From Bermanella sp036960565 (GTDB lineage: Bacteria; Pseudomonadota; Gammaproteobacteria; Pseudomonadales; Oceanobacteraceae), in contig JBALXQ010000008.1 in the NCBI GenBank assembly GCA_036960565.1, positions 1-64,000 of the forward strand: a stretch of DNA of 64,000 nt, written 5' to 3'. The notes under the pieces were generated by a model that was not told the DNA's origin, ran no database searches, and was given only the letters and a program-made list of their open reading frames with translations. Each line of letters begins with the position of its first letter. The stretch's first letter is position 1. Positions 54,930 through 63,204 of this stretch are shown piece after piece. The position numbers and the translations under genes are program-made.

Positions 54930-55313
54930 TCATTGTGTTACATGCTGACGAATAGCACCTAATAATTCATCCTTGCTAAAAGGTTTGGTCAAGTACTGAT
55001 CCGAACCTACTATGCGTCCCTTTGCTTTATCAAACAAACCGTCTTTACTAGATAACATAACAACCGGTGTATCTTTGAAGTTACTGTTATTTTTAATCAG
55101 GGCACAGGTTTGATAACCATCTAAACGCGGCATCATAATATCAACAAATATGATCTGCGGGTGGTTATCAGCAATTTTTGCAAGCGCATCGAAACCATCT
55201 GTGGCGGTAATAACATTACAGCCAACTTTTTTTAATAAGGTTTCAGCGGTGCGGCGAATGGTCTTGCTATCATCAATCACCATCACTTTTATATTTTCGA
55301 AATTATCCGCCAT
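54930..55313 (-). CDS. pilG: Response regulator PilG (single receiver domain)
   Basis: The 127-residue receiver has Asp14-Asp15, phosphoacceptor Asp58 in IIFVDIMMPRLDG and Lys in YLTKPFS. PilG is associated with pilus extension and cAMP control in Pseudomonas. It is the first gene of the pilGHIJK-chpABC run. The 207-bp gap to gshB should hold the promoters of both divergent transcripts. Confidence 0.94.
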   Translation of the reverse strand: MADNFENIKVMVIDDSKTIRRTAETLLKKVGCNVITATDGFDALAKIADNHPQIIFVDIMMPRLDGYQTCALIKNNSNFKDTPVVMLSSKDGLFDKAKGRIVGSDQYLTKPFSKDELLGAIRQHVTQ

Positions 55314-55520
55314 AAATCAGCCTATTGCAGGTCGGTACACATTCTTGTTATTAGTGATAAGCCCAAAAGCGCCATATGGCTATTTGCTATAAGGCCACTC
55401 TTTTTATCATAATCGTGCCATGCATTCTATAGGCATAGAGACAGATTAAGACTTGGAACTCGTTTTTATTGCAGTTCACGGTACAATAACCCCATTCACA
55501 TTACTATTGGTGCATCAAGC

Positions 55521-56492
55521 ATGGGCAAAGAATCAAGCGTGATTATTAAAGTAGGCATAATTATGGACCCAATTGAAAGCATCGCTTTCAAAAAGGATAC
55601 CTCACTTGCCTTAATGGATGCAGCCCAGCGCAAGGGATGGAAACTTTACTATATGGAGCAAGGTGACCTCGCTCTAGATCAGGGCCGCGCCTTTGCACAA
55701 ATGACACCTATAACCGTTAAAATGGATCCTGACAATTGGTTTGAGAAAGGCAACCCCGAATGGACTCCTTTATCCGACATGGATGTAGTATTAATGCGTA
55801 AAGATCCGCCGTTCGACAATAACTACATTTATAGTACATATATTTTAGAGCGGGCCGAACAAGAAGGCTGCTTGGTTGTAAATAAACCTCAGAGCCTAAG
55901 AGACTGCAACGAAAAAGTATTCGCAACTGAATTCCCTCAGTGCTGCCCACAAGTACTGGTGAGTCAAAACGCTCAGAAGCTAAAAGAGTTTCACCAAGAA
56001 CATGGCGATGTTATTTTTAAACCGCTCGACGGAATGGGTGGCACCTCTATTTTCCGCCTCAAGCCTAATGATCCAAATGTTAGCGTTATTATTGAAACTC
56101 TCACAAAATACGGTGTAGAACCCATAATGGCGCAGAAGTTTATTCCTGAAATTAAACAAGGTGATAAACGCATATTGATGATAGATGGCGTGCCTGTATC
56201 TCATGCTCTTGCCCGCATTCCAGCCAAAGGGGAGACTCGAGGCAATATTGCCGCTGGCGGTACTGGTGTCACCCAACCACTTAGCGAACACGATTACTGG
56301 ATTGCAGAGCAGGTGGGGCCAAGCCTAAAAGAGAAAGGACTCATTTTTGTTGGACTGGATATTATCGGCGATTATTTAACCGAGATTAACGTTACCAGCC
56401 CCACCTGTGTAAGAGAGATTAGCCGAGACTCAAATCAAGATATAGCCATGATGTTAATGGACGCCATACAAAAAAGGCTAGATGAAAAATAA
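55521..56492 (+). CDS. gshB: Glutathione synthetase
   Basis: The 323-residue ATP-grasp enzyme joins gamma-glutamylcysteine and glycine. Conserved features are VGIIMDPIESIAFKKDTSLA, MRKDPPFDNNYIY, FKPLDGMGGTSIFRL and the C-terminal TEINVTSPTCVREI. The start is ATG at 55521; the next in-frame Met would remove the first strand. It is divergent from pilG, as in Pseudomonas. Confidence 0.97.
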   Translation: MGKESSVIIKVGIIMDPIESIAFKKDTSLALMDAAQRKGWKLYYMEQGDLALDQGRAFAQMTPITVKMDPDNWFEKGNPEWTPLSDMDVVLMRKDPPFDNNYIYSTYILERAEQEGCLVVNKPQSLRDCNEKVFATEFPQCCPQVLVSQNAQKLKEFHQEHGDVIFKPLDGMGGTSIFRLKPNDPNVSVIIETLTKYGVEPIMAQKFIPEIKQGDKRILMIDGVPVSHALARIPAKGETRGNIAAGGTGVTQPLSEHDYWIAEQVGPSLKEKGLIFVGLDIIGDYLTEINVTSPTCVREISRDSNQDIAMMLMDAIQKRLDEK

Positions 56493-56716
56493 CCCTTCAA
56501 AGCCTGCTACTAGTTAAGGTTGCGTTCGGCGCAGAGCTGAACGTTGTTCTATGTACCAATAATTTAATTGAAACCCTACTCAACCACGATTATTTTCCAG
56601 AGTGCAGAACTGTAACGGCTATAGCTAGGATTGCTATTAGCCTTTACAGGCACATTCAGGCAAAATAACCTCACTAATTAAAGTGATCAAGAAGTGTTAA
56701 TTTTGAGTAGAATCCC

Positions 56717-57592
56717 ATGAGTCAGGCAGTTGCCGTAAACGATTATGATCGCTTCAGTTTCGCCTTTTTTATGGCTGCCGTTTTACACCTTCTTATTATT
56801 TTTGGAATAGGCTTCTCTCTTCCAGATAAACACAATAGCGCTACAACCTTAGATGTCACCCTGGCACAAAGCCACCAAAGTAAAGCGCCTGATGAAGCCG
56901 ACTTCCTTGCTCAGTCCAATCAAGAAGGCAGCGGCACGCTGGATGAAATCGCCCAAATGACCACCACTGAATTGGCCGATTACGCAGCAGAAGAAATTAA
57001 AAAAACGCAAAGAGCCGAACAATTTGCCAGCGCGCCAAAACCCAAGATACAAGACTACCGAGCCATCTCCACCCAAAACGCTGATTTTGCAATCAAAAGC
57101 CAACAACTAGAGAGTCAACTAAGAGCCCTGGAGTTACCTGAAGGGCCGACACAAAGTCTTCTAGAGCGCAGCCTTGCCATTGCCAGTCTCGAGGCCAAAC
57201 TTGACACTCAACGCCAGACACTTTCTAAAAAGCCTCGTACCCGCCGCCTAACGGCTAACTCTACTCGACAAAGCAGCGATGCGTTTTACATGAACCAATG
57301 GCTTAGAGAAATAGAAACAGTGGGCACACAAAATATACCTGTTGAAGTAGAACGTAAAAACCTTAACGCTCGCCTACGCATGATGGTATCTATCAGAGCC
57401 GATGGCTCAATTCATGAGGTAAAAGTGCTTGAGCCATCGGGCTATAAATTCCTGGATGATGCAGCCAAGCGTATAGTGCACCAAGCCGCACCATTTGCAC
57501 CTTTTTCAGAAGAAATGCGTAAGCAGTCGGATATTCTAGAAATTATCCGTACTTGGCAATTTAGAGCCTCCGCATTCTCGACCAGTAATTAA
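56717..57592 (+). CDS. TonB-family energy transducer
   Basis: The 291-residue inner-membrane protein has one N-terminal helix (about 14-35), a long periplasmic spacer with an Ala/Gln-rich coil, and a C-terminal TonB domain (about 205-285; RADGSIHEVKVLEPSG, FLDDAAKRIVHQAAP). The counterpart at this place in Pseudomonas (TonB3) is needed for type IV pilus function, consistent with the neighbouring pil-chp genes. No exbB/exbD is nearby. Confidence 0.9.
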   Translation: MSQAVAVNDYDRFSFAFFMAAVLHLLIIFGIGFSLPDKHNSATTLDVTLAQSHQSKAPDEADFLAQSNQEGSGTLDEIAQMTTTELADYAAEEIKKTQRAEQFASAPKPKIQDYRAISTQNADFAIKSQQLESQLRALELPEGPTQSLLERSLAIASLEAKLDTQRQTLSKKPRTRRLTANSTRQSSDAFYMNQWLREIETVGTQNIPVEVERKNLNARLRMMVSIRADGSIHEVKVLEPSGYKFLDDAAKRIVHQAAPFAPFSEEMRKQSDILEIIRTWQFRASAFSTSN

Positions 57593-57606
57593 AGGCGGAT
57601 CAAACC

Positions 57607-58152
57607 ATTAATTTAAAACATCACTTTTTGTTGGCCATGCCGCAGCTGAATGATCCCTGGTTCGCACACAGCGTTTGTTATATCTGTGACCATAACGAAG
57701 ACGGTTGCATGGGCCTGGTTATCAACAAACCTCTTGATATGGGGCTCACCGAAATACTGTCTGAGCTAAAAATAGAAACTGGAAAGCCCTCAAATCAAAT
57801 AGTTTTACAGGGTGGCCCTGTTAGCCCAGAACAAGGCTTTATCCTTTATCAAGGAGAAATAAAAGCCGAACAAAATATGGAAATAACTAAGGGTGTTAAC
57901 CTCACCACCTCAAAAGAAATTCTCGAAGATATAGGCCAAGGCATCGGCCCTGAGAATATGCTGGTATGCCTAGGGTATGCAGGTTGGGAGGGAGGGCAAT
58001 TGGAAGCTGAAATAACCGCCAATAGCTGGCTCACCATTCCTGCCGATGAAAATTTGTTATTTCACACGCCAGCAAAAGACATCGCCCGCGCTGCTGCCAA
58101 AAAACTTGGCGTAGATTTAAATTTATTAAGCGGCCAATCTGGCCACGCCTAA
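57607..58152 (+). CDS. yqgE: YqgE (UPF0301 / AlgH) family protein with apparent AUU start
   Basis: The 181-residue protein of unknown function belongs to the YqgE/AlgH family. The expected N-terminus NLKHHFLLAMPQLNDPWF is encoded in frame, but the codon before Asn is ATT (57607-57609), not ATG. The first standard start is TTG at 57628, which would delete the conserved NLKHHF and lacks a ribosome site. GGCGGA lies about 8 nt before the ATT. I therefore propose an AUU start. The family core (HNEDGCMGLVINKPL, CLGYAGWEGGQL) is intact. ruvX follows. Confidence 0.85.
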   Translation: MNLKHHFLLAMPQLNDPWFAHSVCYICDHNEDGCMGLVINKPLDMGLTEILSELKIETGKPSNQIVLQGGPVSPEQGFILYQGEIKAEQNMEITKGVNLTTSKEILEDIGQGIGPENMLVCLGYAGWEGGQLEAEITANSWLTIPADENLLFHTPAKDIARAAAKKLGVDLNLLSGQSGHA

Positions 58153-58179
58153 TACCCTAAACCATTAAAGGACAAACAC

Positions 58180-58635
58180 TTGCAAAGCGTTGTCAGCGAA
58201 AAACTCACTTCTTTCATGTCATTTGATTACGGCAAAAAACGCATGGGCATAGCCATGGGTCAACGCATCACACAAAGTGCCAATGGCATTGGCTGCATAT
58301 CAGCCAAAGACGGCAAGCCTAATTGGGATGAGCTCGATAAGCTGGTATCCGAGTGGAAGCCTGATGGATTTGTGGTGGGCCTGCCCTTAAACATGGACGG
58401 ATCAGAAAGCGATATGTCTAAGCGCGCAAATAAATTTAGCAAGCGTTTACACGGCCGTTATGGCAAGCCAAGTTTTACCATTGATGAGCGCCTCACCACA
58501 TTTGAAGCTAAGCAAACCGCTAAATCACAAGGCCATAAAGGTCACTACAAATCCGATCCGGTAGACGAATTAGCCGCCCAGTTAATTTTACAATCCTGGC
58601 TGGAAGAAAACCCTTTGCAGCCTGAGCCACAATAA
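58180..58635 (+). CDS. ruvX: Putative pre-16S rRNA nuclease / Holliday junction resolvase-like protein
   Basis: The 151-residue RNase H-fold protein (YqgF) contains FDYGKKRMGIAMG, VVGLPLNMDGSESDM, DERLTTFEAK and a final DPVDELAAQLILQ, giving the catalytic acidic residues. It is thought to mature the 16S rRNA 5' end. The start is TTG at 58180, with AAAGGA 7 nt upstream. It follows yqgE by 27 bp, the usual order. Confidence 0.93.
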   Translation: MQSVVSEKLTSFMSFDYGKKRMGIAMGQRITQSANGIGCISAKDGKPNWDELDKLVSEWKPDGFVVGLPLNMDGSESDMSKRANKFSKRLHGRYGKPSFTIDERLTTFEAKQTAKSQGHKGHYKSDPVDELAAQLILQSWLEENPLQPEPQ

Positions 58636-58772
58636 GCTGATTTATTTGCATTCATGTGAGTGGCTTAAGAGATAAATATACACCCAAACAGAATTGCTCA
58701 CCTGTTAGTCATCAGAATTGACATGCAGGACAAACATTTAAATTGGCAATATGCACACTAATGGAAGCCTTC

Positions 58773-59288
58773 ATGTCATTACCTCAACCCAAACAACTGC
58801 TGGAAAACATGGTCAGCCAGCTACAAAGCCAGTTCATACAATCAGATGAAGACGTAATAATCATTGGTATTCATTCAGGTGGAGCCTGGGTAGCGGAAGA
58901 ATTGCACAAGCGCCTAAACCTGCCATCAGAACTTGGCTCTCTGGACATCAGTTTTTACCGCGATGACTTCACTAAGAATGGTTTACATCCACAAGTTAAA
59001 GGCTCCGTATTACCCGAGATAGAAAATAAGACCATCATTTTAGTAGACGATGTCATCATGTCCGGGCGAACCATACGTGCAGCCATGAACGAACTATTTG
59101 ATTACGGGCGCCCTAATAAAATCATCTTGGCTTGCTTGTTAGATACAGGAAGAAGAGAGCTTCCCATTCAGCCAGACGTTGTGGGCGAAACCCTAGAATT
59201 AAAGATAAATGAACGCATTAAACTAAACGGCCCACAGCCACTTGTTTTATCTTTAGCCTCTGTGATGAGCCAAGGAAACGAAGCATGA
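58773..59288 (+). CDS. pyrR: PyrR-type phosphoribosyltransferase
   Basis: The 171-residue protein has the PRPP-binding motif IILVDDVIMSGRTIRAAM. PyrR has uracil phosphoribosyltransferase activity and in some bacteria controls pyr mRNA; regulation by binding the leader is not shown here. ATG at 58773 has GGAAG 6 nt upstream; in-frame ATGs ten and three codons earlier are less likely. pyrB overlaps its stop codon by 4 bp. Confidence 0.92.
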   Translation: MSLPQPKQLLENMVSQLQSQFIQSDEDVIIIGIHSGGAWVAEELHKRLNLPSELGSLDISFYRDDFTKNGLHPQVKGSVLPEIENKTIILVDDVIMSGRTIRAAMNELFDYGRPNKIILACLLDTGRRELPIQPDVVGETLELKINERIKLNGPQPLVLSLASVMSQGNEA

Positions 59289-60274
59289 GTCATTTTGATG
59301 CCAGCAGCATCCAGCTAAACGAAGAAGGACGCTTAAAGCACTTTCTCACCACAGAAGGCTTAAGCCGAGAGATCTTAAGTGAAATTCTCGACACCGCCAA
59401 CGGATTCATAAGCACACAAGAACGCAGTGTAAAAACAGTGCCTTTGTTGCGTGGTAAAACCGTGGTAAACCTGTTTTTTGAAAACTCTACTCGAACCCGT
59501 TCTACGTTTGAGTTGGCAGCGAAACGCCTTTCAGCCAATATTCTTAATTTAGATATTGCCCGTAGCGCCACCAGCAAGGGTGAAACTCTTATGGATACGC
59601 TCTGGAATTTGGAATCCATGTACAGCGATATGTTTGTTGTACGACACGCCGATTCTGGTGCAGCCCATTTCATTGCTCAACATGTCACTCCCAATGTTGC
59701 CGTAATAAATGCAGGCGATGGCCGCCATGCCCACCCAACACAAGCTATGCTCGACATGCTGACCATTCGTCGCGAGAAAGGCGCATTTGAAAATCTTACA
59801 GTTGCCATTGTTGGCGACATATTGCACAGCCGCGTGGCGCGCTCTCAAATCTACGCATTAAAAACTTTAGGGGCTGCCGACATCCGTGTCATCGGACCTA
59901 ACACACTCATTCCAAAAGATATTGAAAGCCTTGGCGTGCGTGCTTTTAACAATATGCAGCAAGGCTTAAAAGGCGTGGATGTGGTCATTATGCTGCGCCT
60001 GCAAAAAGAGCGTATGCAAGCAGCATTATTACCCAGTGAATCAGAATATTATCGCCTGTTTGGATTAAGCACCGACAAACTTGCTTATGCTAATTCCGAT
60101 GCCATCGTCATGCACCCTGGGCCCATTAATCGCGGAGTGGAAATAGAAAGTGCTGTGGCCGATGGACCCCAGAGTGTCATCCTGAAACAAGTTAGCAATG
60201 GTATTCCCATGCGCATGGCAGTTATGGCTATGGCCATGAGCGGACAAACTCAAACTCGCACGGAAGAGGTTTAA
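59285..60274 (+). CDS. pyrB: Aspartate carbamoyltransferase catalytic subunit
   Basis: The 329-residue transcarbamoylase of pyrimidine synthesis contains the carbamoyl-phosphate motif NSTRTRSTFELA and the HPTQAMLDMLT segment. The active-site MHPGPINRG is near the C-terminus. No pyrI (regulatory subunit) follows; instead the gene is 2 bp before pyrC'. This fits the class A enzymes of Pseudomonas, which require the inactive dihydroorotase. Confidence 0.96.
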   Translation: MSHFDASSIQLNEEGRLKHFLTTEGLSREILSEILDTANGFISTQERSVKTVPLLRGKTVVNLFFENSTRTRSTFELAAKRLSANILNLDIARSATSKGETLMDTLWNLESMYSDMFVVRHADSGAAHFIAQHVTPNVAVINAGDGRHAHPTQAMLDMLTIRREKGAFENLTVAIVGDILHSRVARSQIYALKTLGAADIRVIGPNTLIPKDIESLGVRAFNNMQQGLKGVDVVIMLRLQKERMQAALLPSESEYYRLFGLSTDKLAYANSDAIVMHPGPINRGVEIESAVADGPQSVILKQVSNGIPMRMAVMAMAMSGQTQTRTEEV

Positions 60275-60276
60275 AT

Positions 60277-61566
60277 ATGCTAATTCAACCTCAAAACAAA
60301 ATTGCCATTAAAGGCGGCCACGTTTTTGACCCGCAACTTAATTTAAATAAAGTGATGGATGTCTTCATTGAAAACGACACTCTAGTCGCTTTGGGAGAGG
60401 CGCCTGTTGGTTTCAACGCCGCTGAAACCATAGATGCCAGCGGTAAAATGATCTTTCCCGGGTTTATCGATCTTAACGCCTTTTTAGCTGAACCAGGCTT
60501 TAGCCAAAAGGGCTCTATAAACAGTGAAACCCGAGCCGCTTCTCGATCAGGCATCACCACGCTATGCAGCACACCTAACTGTAATCCGGTGGTCGACAGC
60601 GCCACTCTTGCCAGCCTCATTCAAGACAAGGCGCAGCAAGCGGGATATTGCAATGTACTGCCTATTGGAGCCCTTACTGCCGGACTTAAAGGAGAGCAAC
60701 TCAGTAACATGTTTGCCTTAAAAGAAGCGGGATGCGTAGCATTATCTAATTTAGACAGCGCTTTCAAAGATATGCGCGTGGCTCAGCAGTGCTATCACTA
60801 TGCAGCAGGTTTTGATATTAAGGTATTTGTCACGCCTTTAGATCAGGCATTGGCCCATGGCGGCTGCATGCATGAAGGACCCACCAGCACCAAGCTTGGC
60901 CTTGCTGGCATTTCTTTAAGTGCAGAAACCGCCAGCTTGGCGCAGCACCTTATATTATGTGAGGAATCGGGGGTCAGCCTGCACTTCAGCCGCATCACCA
61001 GTGCACGTGCTTTAGAAATGATTACCGAAGCACAATCTAAAGGTCTTGCCGTTACTGCAGATGTCGCTATAGGTAACCTGATATTTACCGATGAAGATTG
61101 CTTGGCCTATGACAGCCTGCAACATGTAACTCCAGTCTATCGCAGTGAAACCGATCGACAAGCATTACTAAAGGCCGTCAACCTCGGTCAAATTGGCATA
61201 TGCTCGAACCATCGCCCCCATGAATTAGCCGCTAAGATGGCTCCATTTGCTGCAGCTGAAGCTGGCATTAGTGTGCTAGATAGTTTTGCAGGAGCCTTAA
61301 TAAGCTTAGTGAAGTCCGAACAATTAACTCTGGAAGCAGCCATTAAAGCAGTAACGGCTACCCAGGCAAAAGTGATCAATCAGCCAGTTGGCCAGTTGGC
61401 CATCGGCAGTCGAGCTGATCTTTGTATTCTTGATATGAACGCCCATAACCAAATGAATGCCGAAAATATGGAATCCTTGGGACAAAATAACCCATGGCTA
61501 GGGGAAACTCTGCCGGGCAAAGTGATGACCACTATTAATGGCGGTCACATTGTTTATCAAGCCTAA
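60277..61566 (+). CDS. pyrC': Inactive dihydroorotase homologue (pyrC', structural partner of PyrB)
   Basis: The 429-residue protein has the dihydroorotase fold, but the metal ligands are missing. The HxH site reads DLNAFL (Asn67, Phe69), the later His site reads DVAIGNL, and the Asp site reads ICSNHRPHE. PGFIDL and TLCSTPNCNP still mark the family. In Pseudomonas such pyrC' subunits do not catalyse but are needed to assemble aspartate transcarbamoylase. Active dihydroorotase should be encoded elsewhere. Confidence 0.92.
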   Translation: MLIQPQNKIAIKGGHVFDPQLNLNKVMDVFIENDTLVALGEAPVGFNAAETIDASGKMIFPGFIDLNAFLAEPGFSQKGSINSETRAASRSGITTLCSTPNCNPVVDSATLASLIQDKAQQAGYCNVLPIGALTAGLKGEQLSNMFALKEAGCVALSNLDSAFKDMRVAQQCYHYAAGFDIKVFVTPLDQALAHGGCMHEGPTSTKLGLAGISLSAETASLAQHLILCEESGVSLHFSRITSARALEMITEAQSKGLAVTADVAIGNLIFTDEDCLAYDSLQHVTPVYRSETDRQALLKAVNLGQIGICSNHRPHELAAKMAPFAAAEAGISVLDSFAGALISLVKSEQLTLEAAIKAVTATQAKVINQPVGQLAIGSRADLCILDMNAHNQMNAENMESLGQNNPWLGETLPGKVMTTINGGHIVYQA

Positions 61567-61578
61567 CAAACAAGCCGC

Positions 61579-61965
61579 TTAGAAAGGCAGGCAATCCGTA
61601 CCCTCAGGCAACCATTGTTGACTTAACACAGTCCCTTGGCGCTGGGGGTAAATCATCTTGCTAAGCAAGCATCTTGTATGACCCTGGTGAATAAACAAAC
61701 TGCGATAATGACGTACAAATTGCTGCTGCTCATTAACGCTTTGTATCATTAATCGGCTTTCCACCAGCTTTAGGCTTTCATGATATTCGTCATTAAAAGG
61801 AGCTTGGCGATTTAGCTTTTTCTCCTCCAATTGTTTTTTCAATATTTCAACATCGATACCAATTTGTGCTTCGGCTTCTTCAGCCACCTGCTTGTATTGC
61901 ACAAACGCCCAAACAGAAAAAACCAAAATGCCCAACAGTACAAGCGATAGAATTTTTTTAAACAT
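61579..61965 (-). CDS. Hypothetical membrane-anchored protein
   Basis: The 128-residue protein has one N-terminal helix (about 4-23) followed by a coiled coil (EEAEAQIGIDVEILKKQLEE). It has a C-terminal region with two Cys residues (RCLLSKMIY, TDCLPF) that could form a disulfide in the periplasm. I do not recognise a family. It is convergent with pyrC' and lies downstream of pilU on the same strand, so co-transcription with pilU is possible. Confidence 0.7.
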   Translation of the reverse strand: MFKKILSLVLLGILVFSVWAFVQYKQVAEEAEAQIGIDVEILKKQLEEKKLNRQAPFNDEYHESLKLVESRLMIQSVNEQQQFVRHYRSLFIHQGHTRCLLSKMIYPQRQGTVLSQQWLPEGTDCLPF

Positions 61966-62024
61966 TATAAAAATCTTACAAGTGAGAACGCCATAAACTC
62001 AAAGCTTATGGCGTGATAGTGAAG

Positions 62025-63137
62025 TTATTTTTGCAGGGTTAAACCCTTAGTCGCATTTGATAACTGTTCGGGGTCTTCTGACGCTAGCTTAATCATAAGA
62101 CGTAAATCATTAGCGCTGTCTGCATGAGTCAGCGCATCGTCGTAAGTAATCTCACCCGACTGGTAAAGTTTAAATAAACCTTGATCAAAAGTTTGCATGC
62201 CCAGTTCAGTGGACTTTGTCATTAAGGCTTTAAGCTCATGAACATCACCCTTACGCACGATATCTGCCACCAATGGCGTATTTAGCAATACCTCGACCAC
62301 CGCGCGGCGGCCCTTACCATCAGGAGTAGGCACAAGCTGTTGAGCAACAATCGCTTTTAAGTTCAGCGATAGGTCCATCCAAATCTGCGAATGCTGATCA
62401 GATGGAAAGAAATGAATGACTCGATCCAAAGCTTGGTTGGCATTATTCGCATGCAAAGTGGCCAAACAGAGATGGCCTGTTTCGGCAAATGTTACCGCGT
62501 GTTTCATCGTTTGAGCACTACGCACCTCGCCAATCATGATTACATCAGGAGCTTGGCGCAGGGTATTTTTTAGGGCTATTTCAAACGTTTCGGTATCCAA
62601 ACCCACTTCACGCTGGGTGACGATGCAACCCTGATGTTGGTGCATGTATTCAATAGGATCTTCAATAGATATTATATGGCCTCGGCTATTATGATTACGA
62701 TAACCAATCATAGAAGCCAAAGAAGTGGATTTACCGGCACCTGTTGCCCCAACAAATAACACTAATCCCCTTTTGCTCATGGCAATTTCTTTAATGATTT
62801 CAGGTAAGCCCAACTGATCTATTTCCGGAATGCGCGTTTCAATACGTCTTAATACGATTCCTGGCAAGTTGCGCTGAAAAAAGGCACTGCCACGAAAACG
62901 CCCAACGCCGCTGGCGCTTACAGCAAAGTTGAGTTCTTTCTTTTCCTCAAATTCACTAATTTGAACAGGGGACATCAGGCTGTAAATAATCTCCTGAGTT
63001 TGCTCAGGGCTAAGCGGCACCTTGGTTACGGCATGGAGGCGACCATGCACCTTCATGCTGGGCGGCACCCCTGCGGTAATAAATAAATCCGAAGCACTTT
63101 TATCTATCATCAAGCGCAAAAGCCTATCAATTTCCAT
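62025..63137 (-). CDS. pilU: Type IV pilus retraction ATPase PilU
   Basis: The 370-residue hexameric ATPase aids PilT in pilus retraction. It starts MEIDRLLRLMIDKSASDLF. It has Walker A GATGAGKST, Walker B DVIMIGEVR, an Asp box SIEDPIEYMHQH and a His box (HLCLATLHANNA). The start is ATG at 63137 with AAGG upstream; a longer frame from 63170 is not supported. It follows pilT by 67 bp. Confidence 0.95.
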   Translation of the reverse strand: MEIDRLLRLMIDKSASDLFITAGVPPSMKVHGRLHAVTKVPLSPEQTQEIIYSLMSPVQISEFEEKKELNFAVSASGVGRFRGSAFFQRNLPGIVLRRIETRIPEIDQLGLPEIIKEIAMSKRGLVLFVGATGAGKSTSLASMIGYRNHNSRGHIISIEDPIEYMHQHQGCIVTQREVGLDTETFEIALKNTLRQAPDVIMIGEVRSAQTMKHAVTFAETGHLCLATLHANNANQALDRVIHFFPSDQHSQIWMDLSLNLKAIVAQQLVPTPDGKGRRAVVEVLLNTPLVADIVRKGDVHELKALMTKSTELGMQTFDQGLFKLYQSGEITYDDALTHADSANDLRLMIKLASEDPEQLSNATKGLTLQK

Positions 63138-63204
63138 TCGTTCTACCTTTGCGCAAAGCTGAAAGCGCACAACTAATTTATTTAAATACTAAGACGTAGC
63201 CGAG

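Noticed and set aside
59290..59673. 127-codon frame opposite pyrB
   Set aside because: It is a shadow of the pyrB coding sequence; the plus-strand frame is fully conserved.
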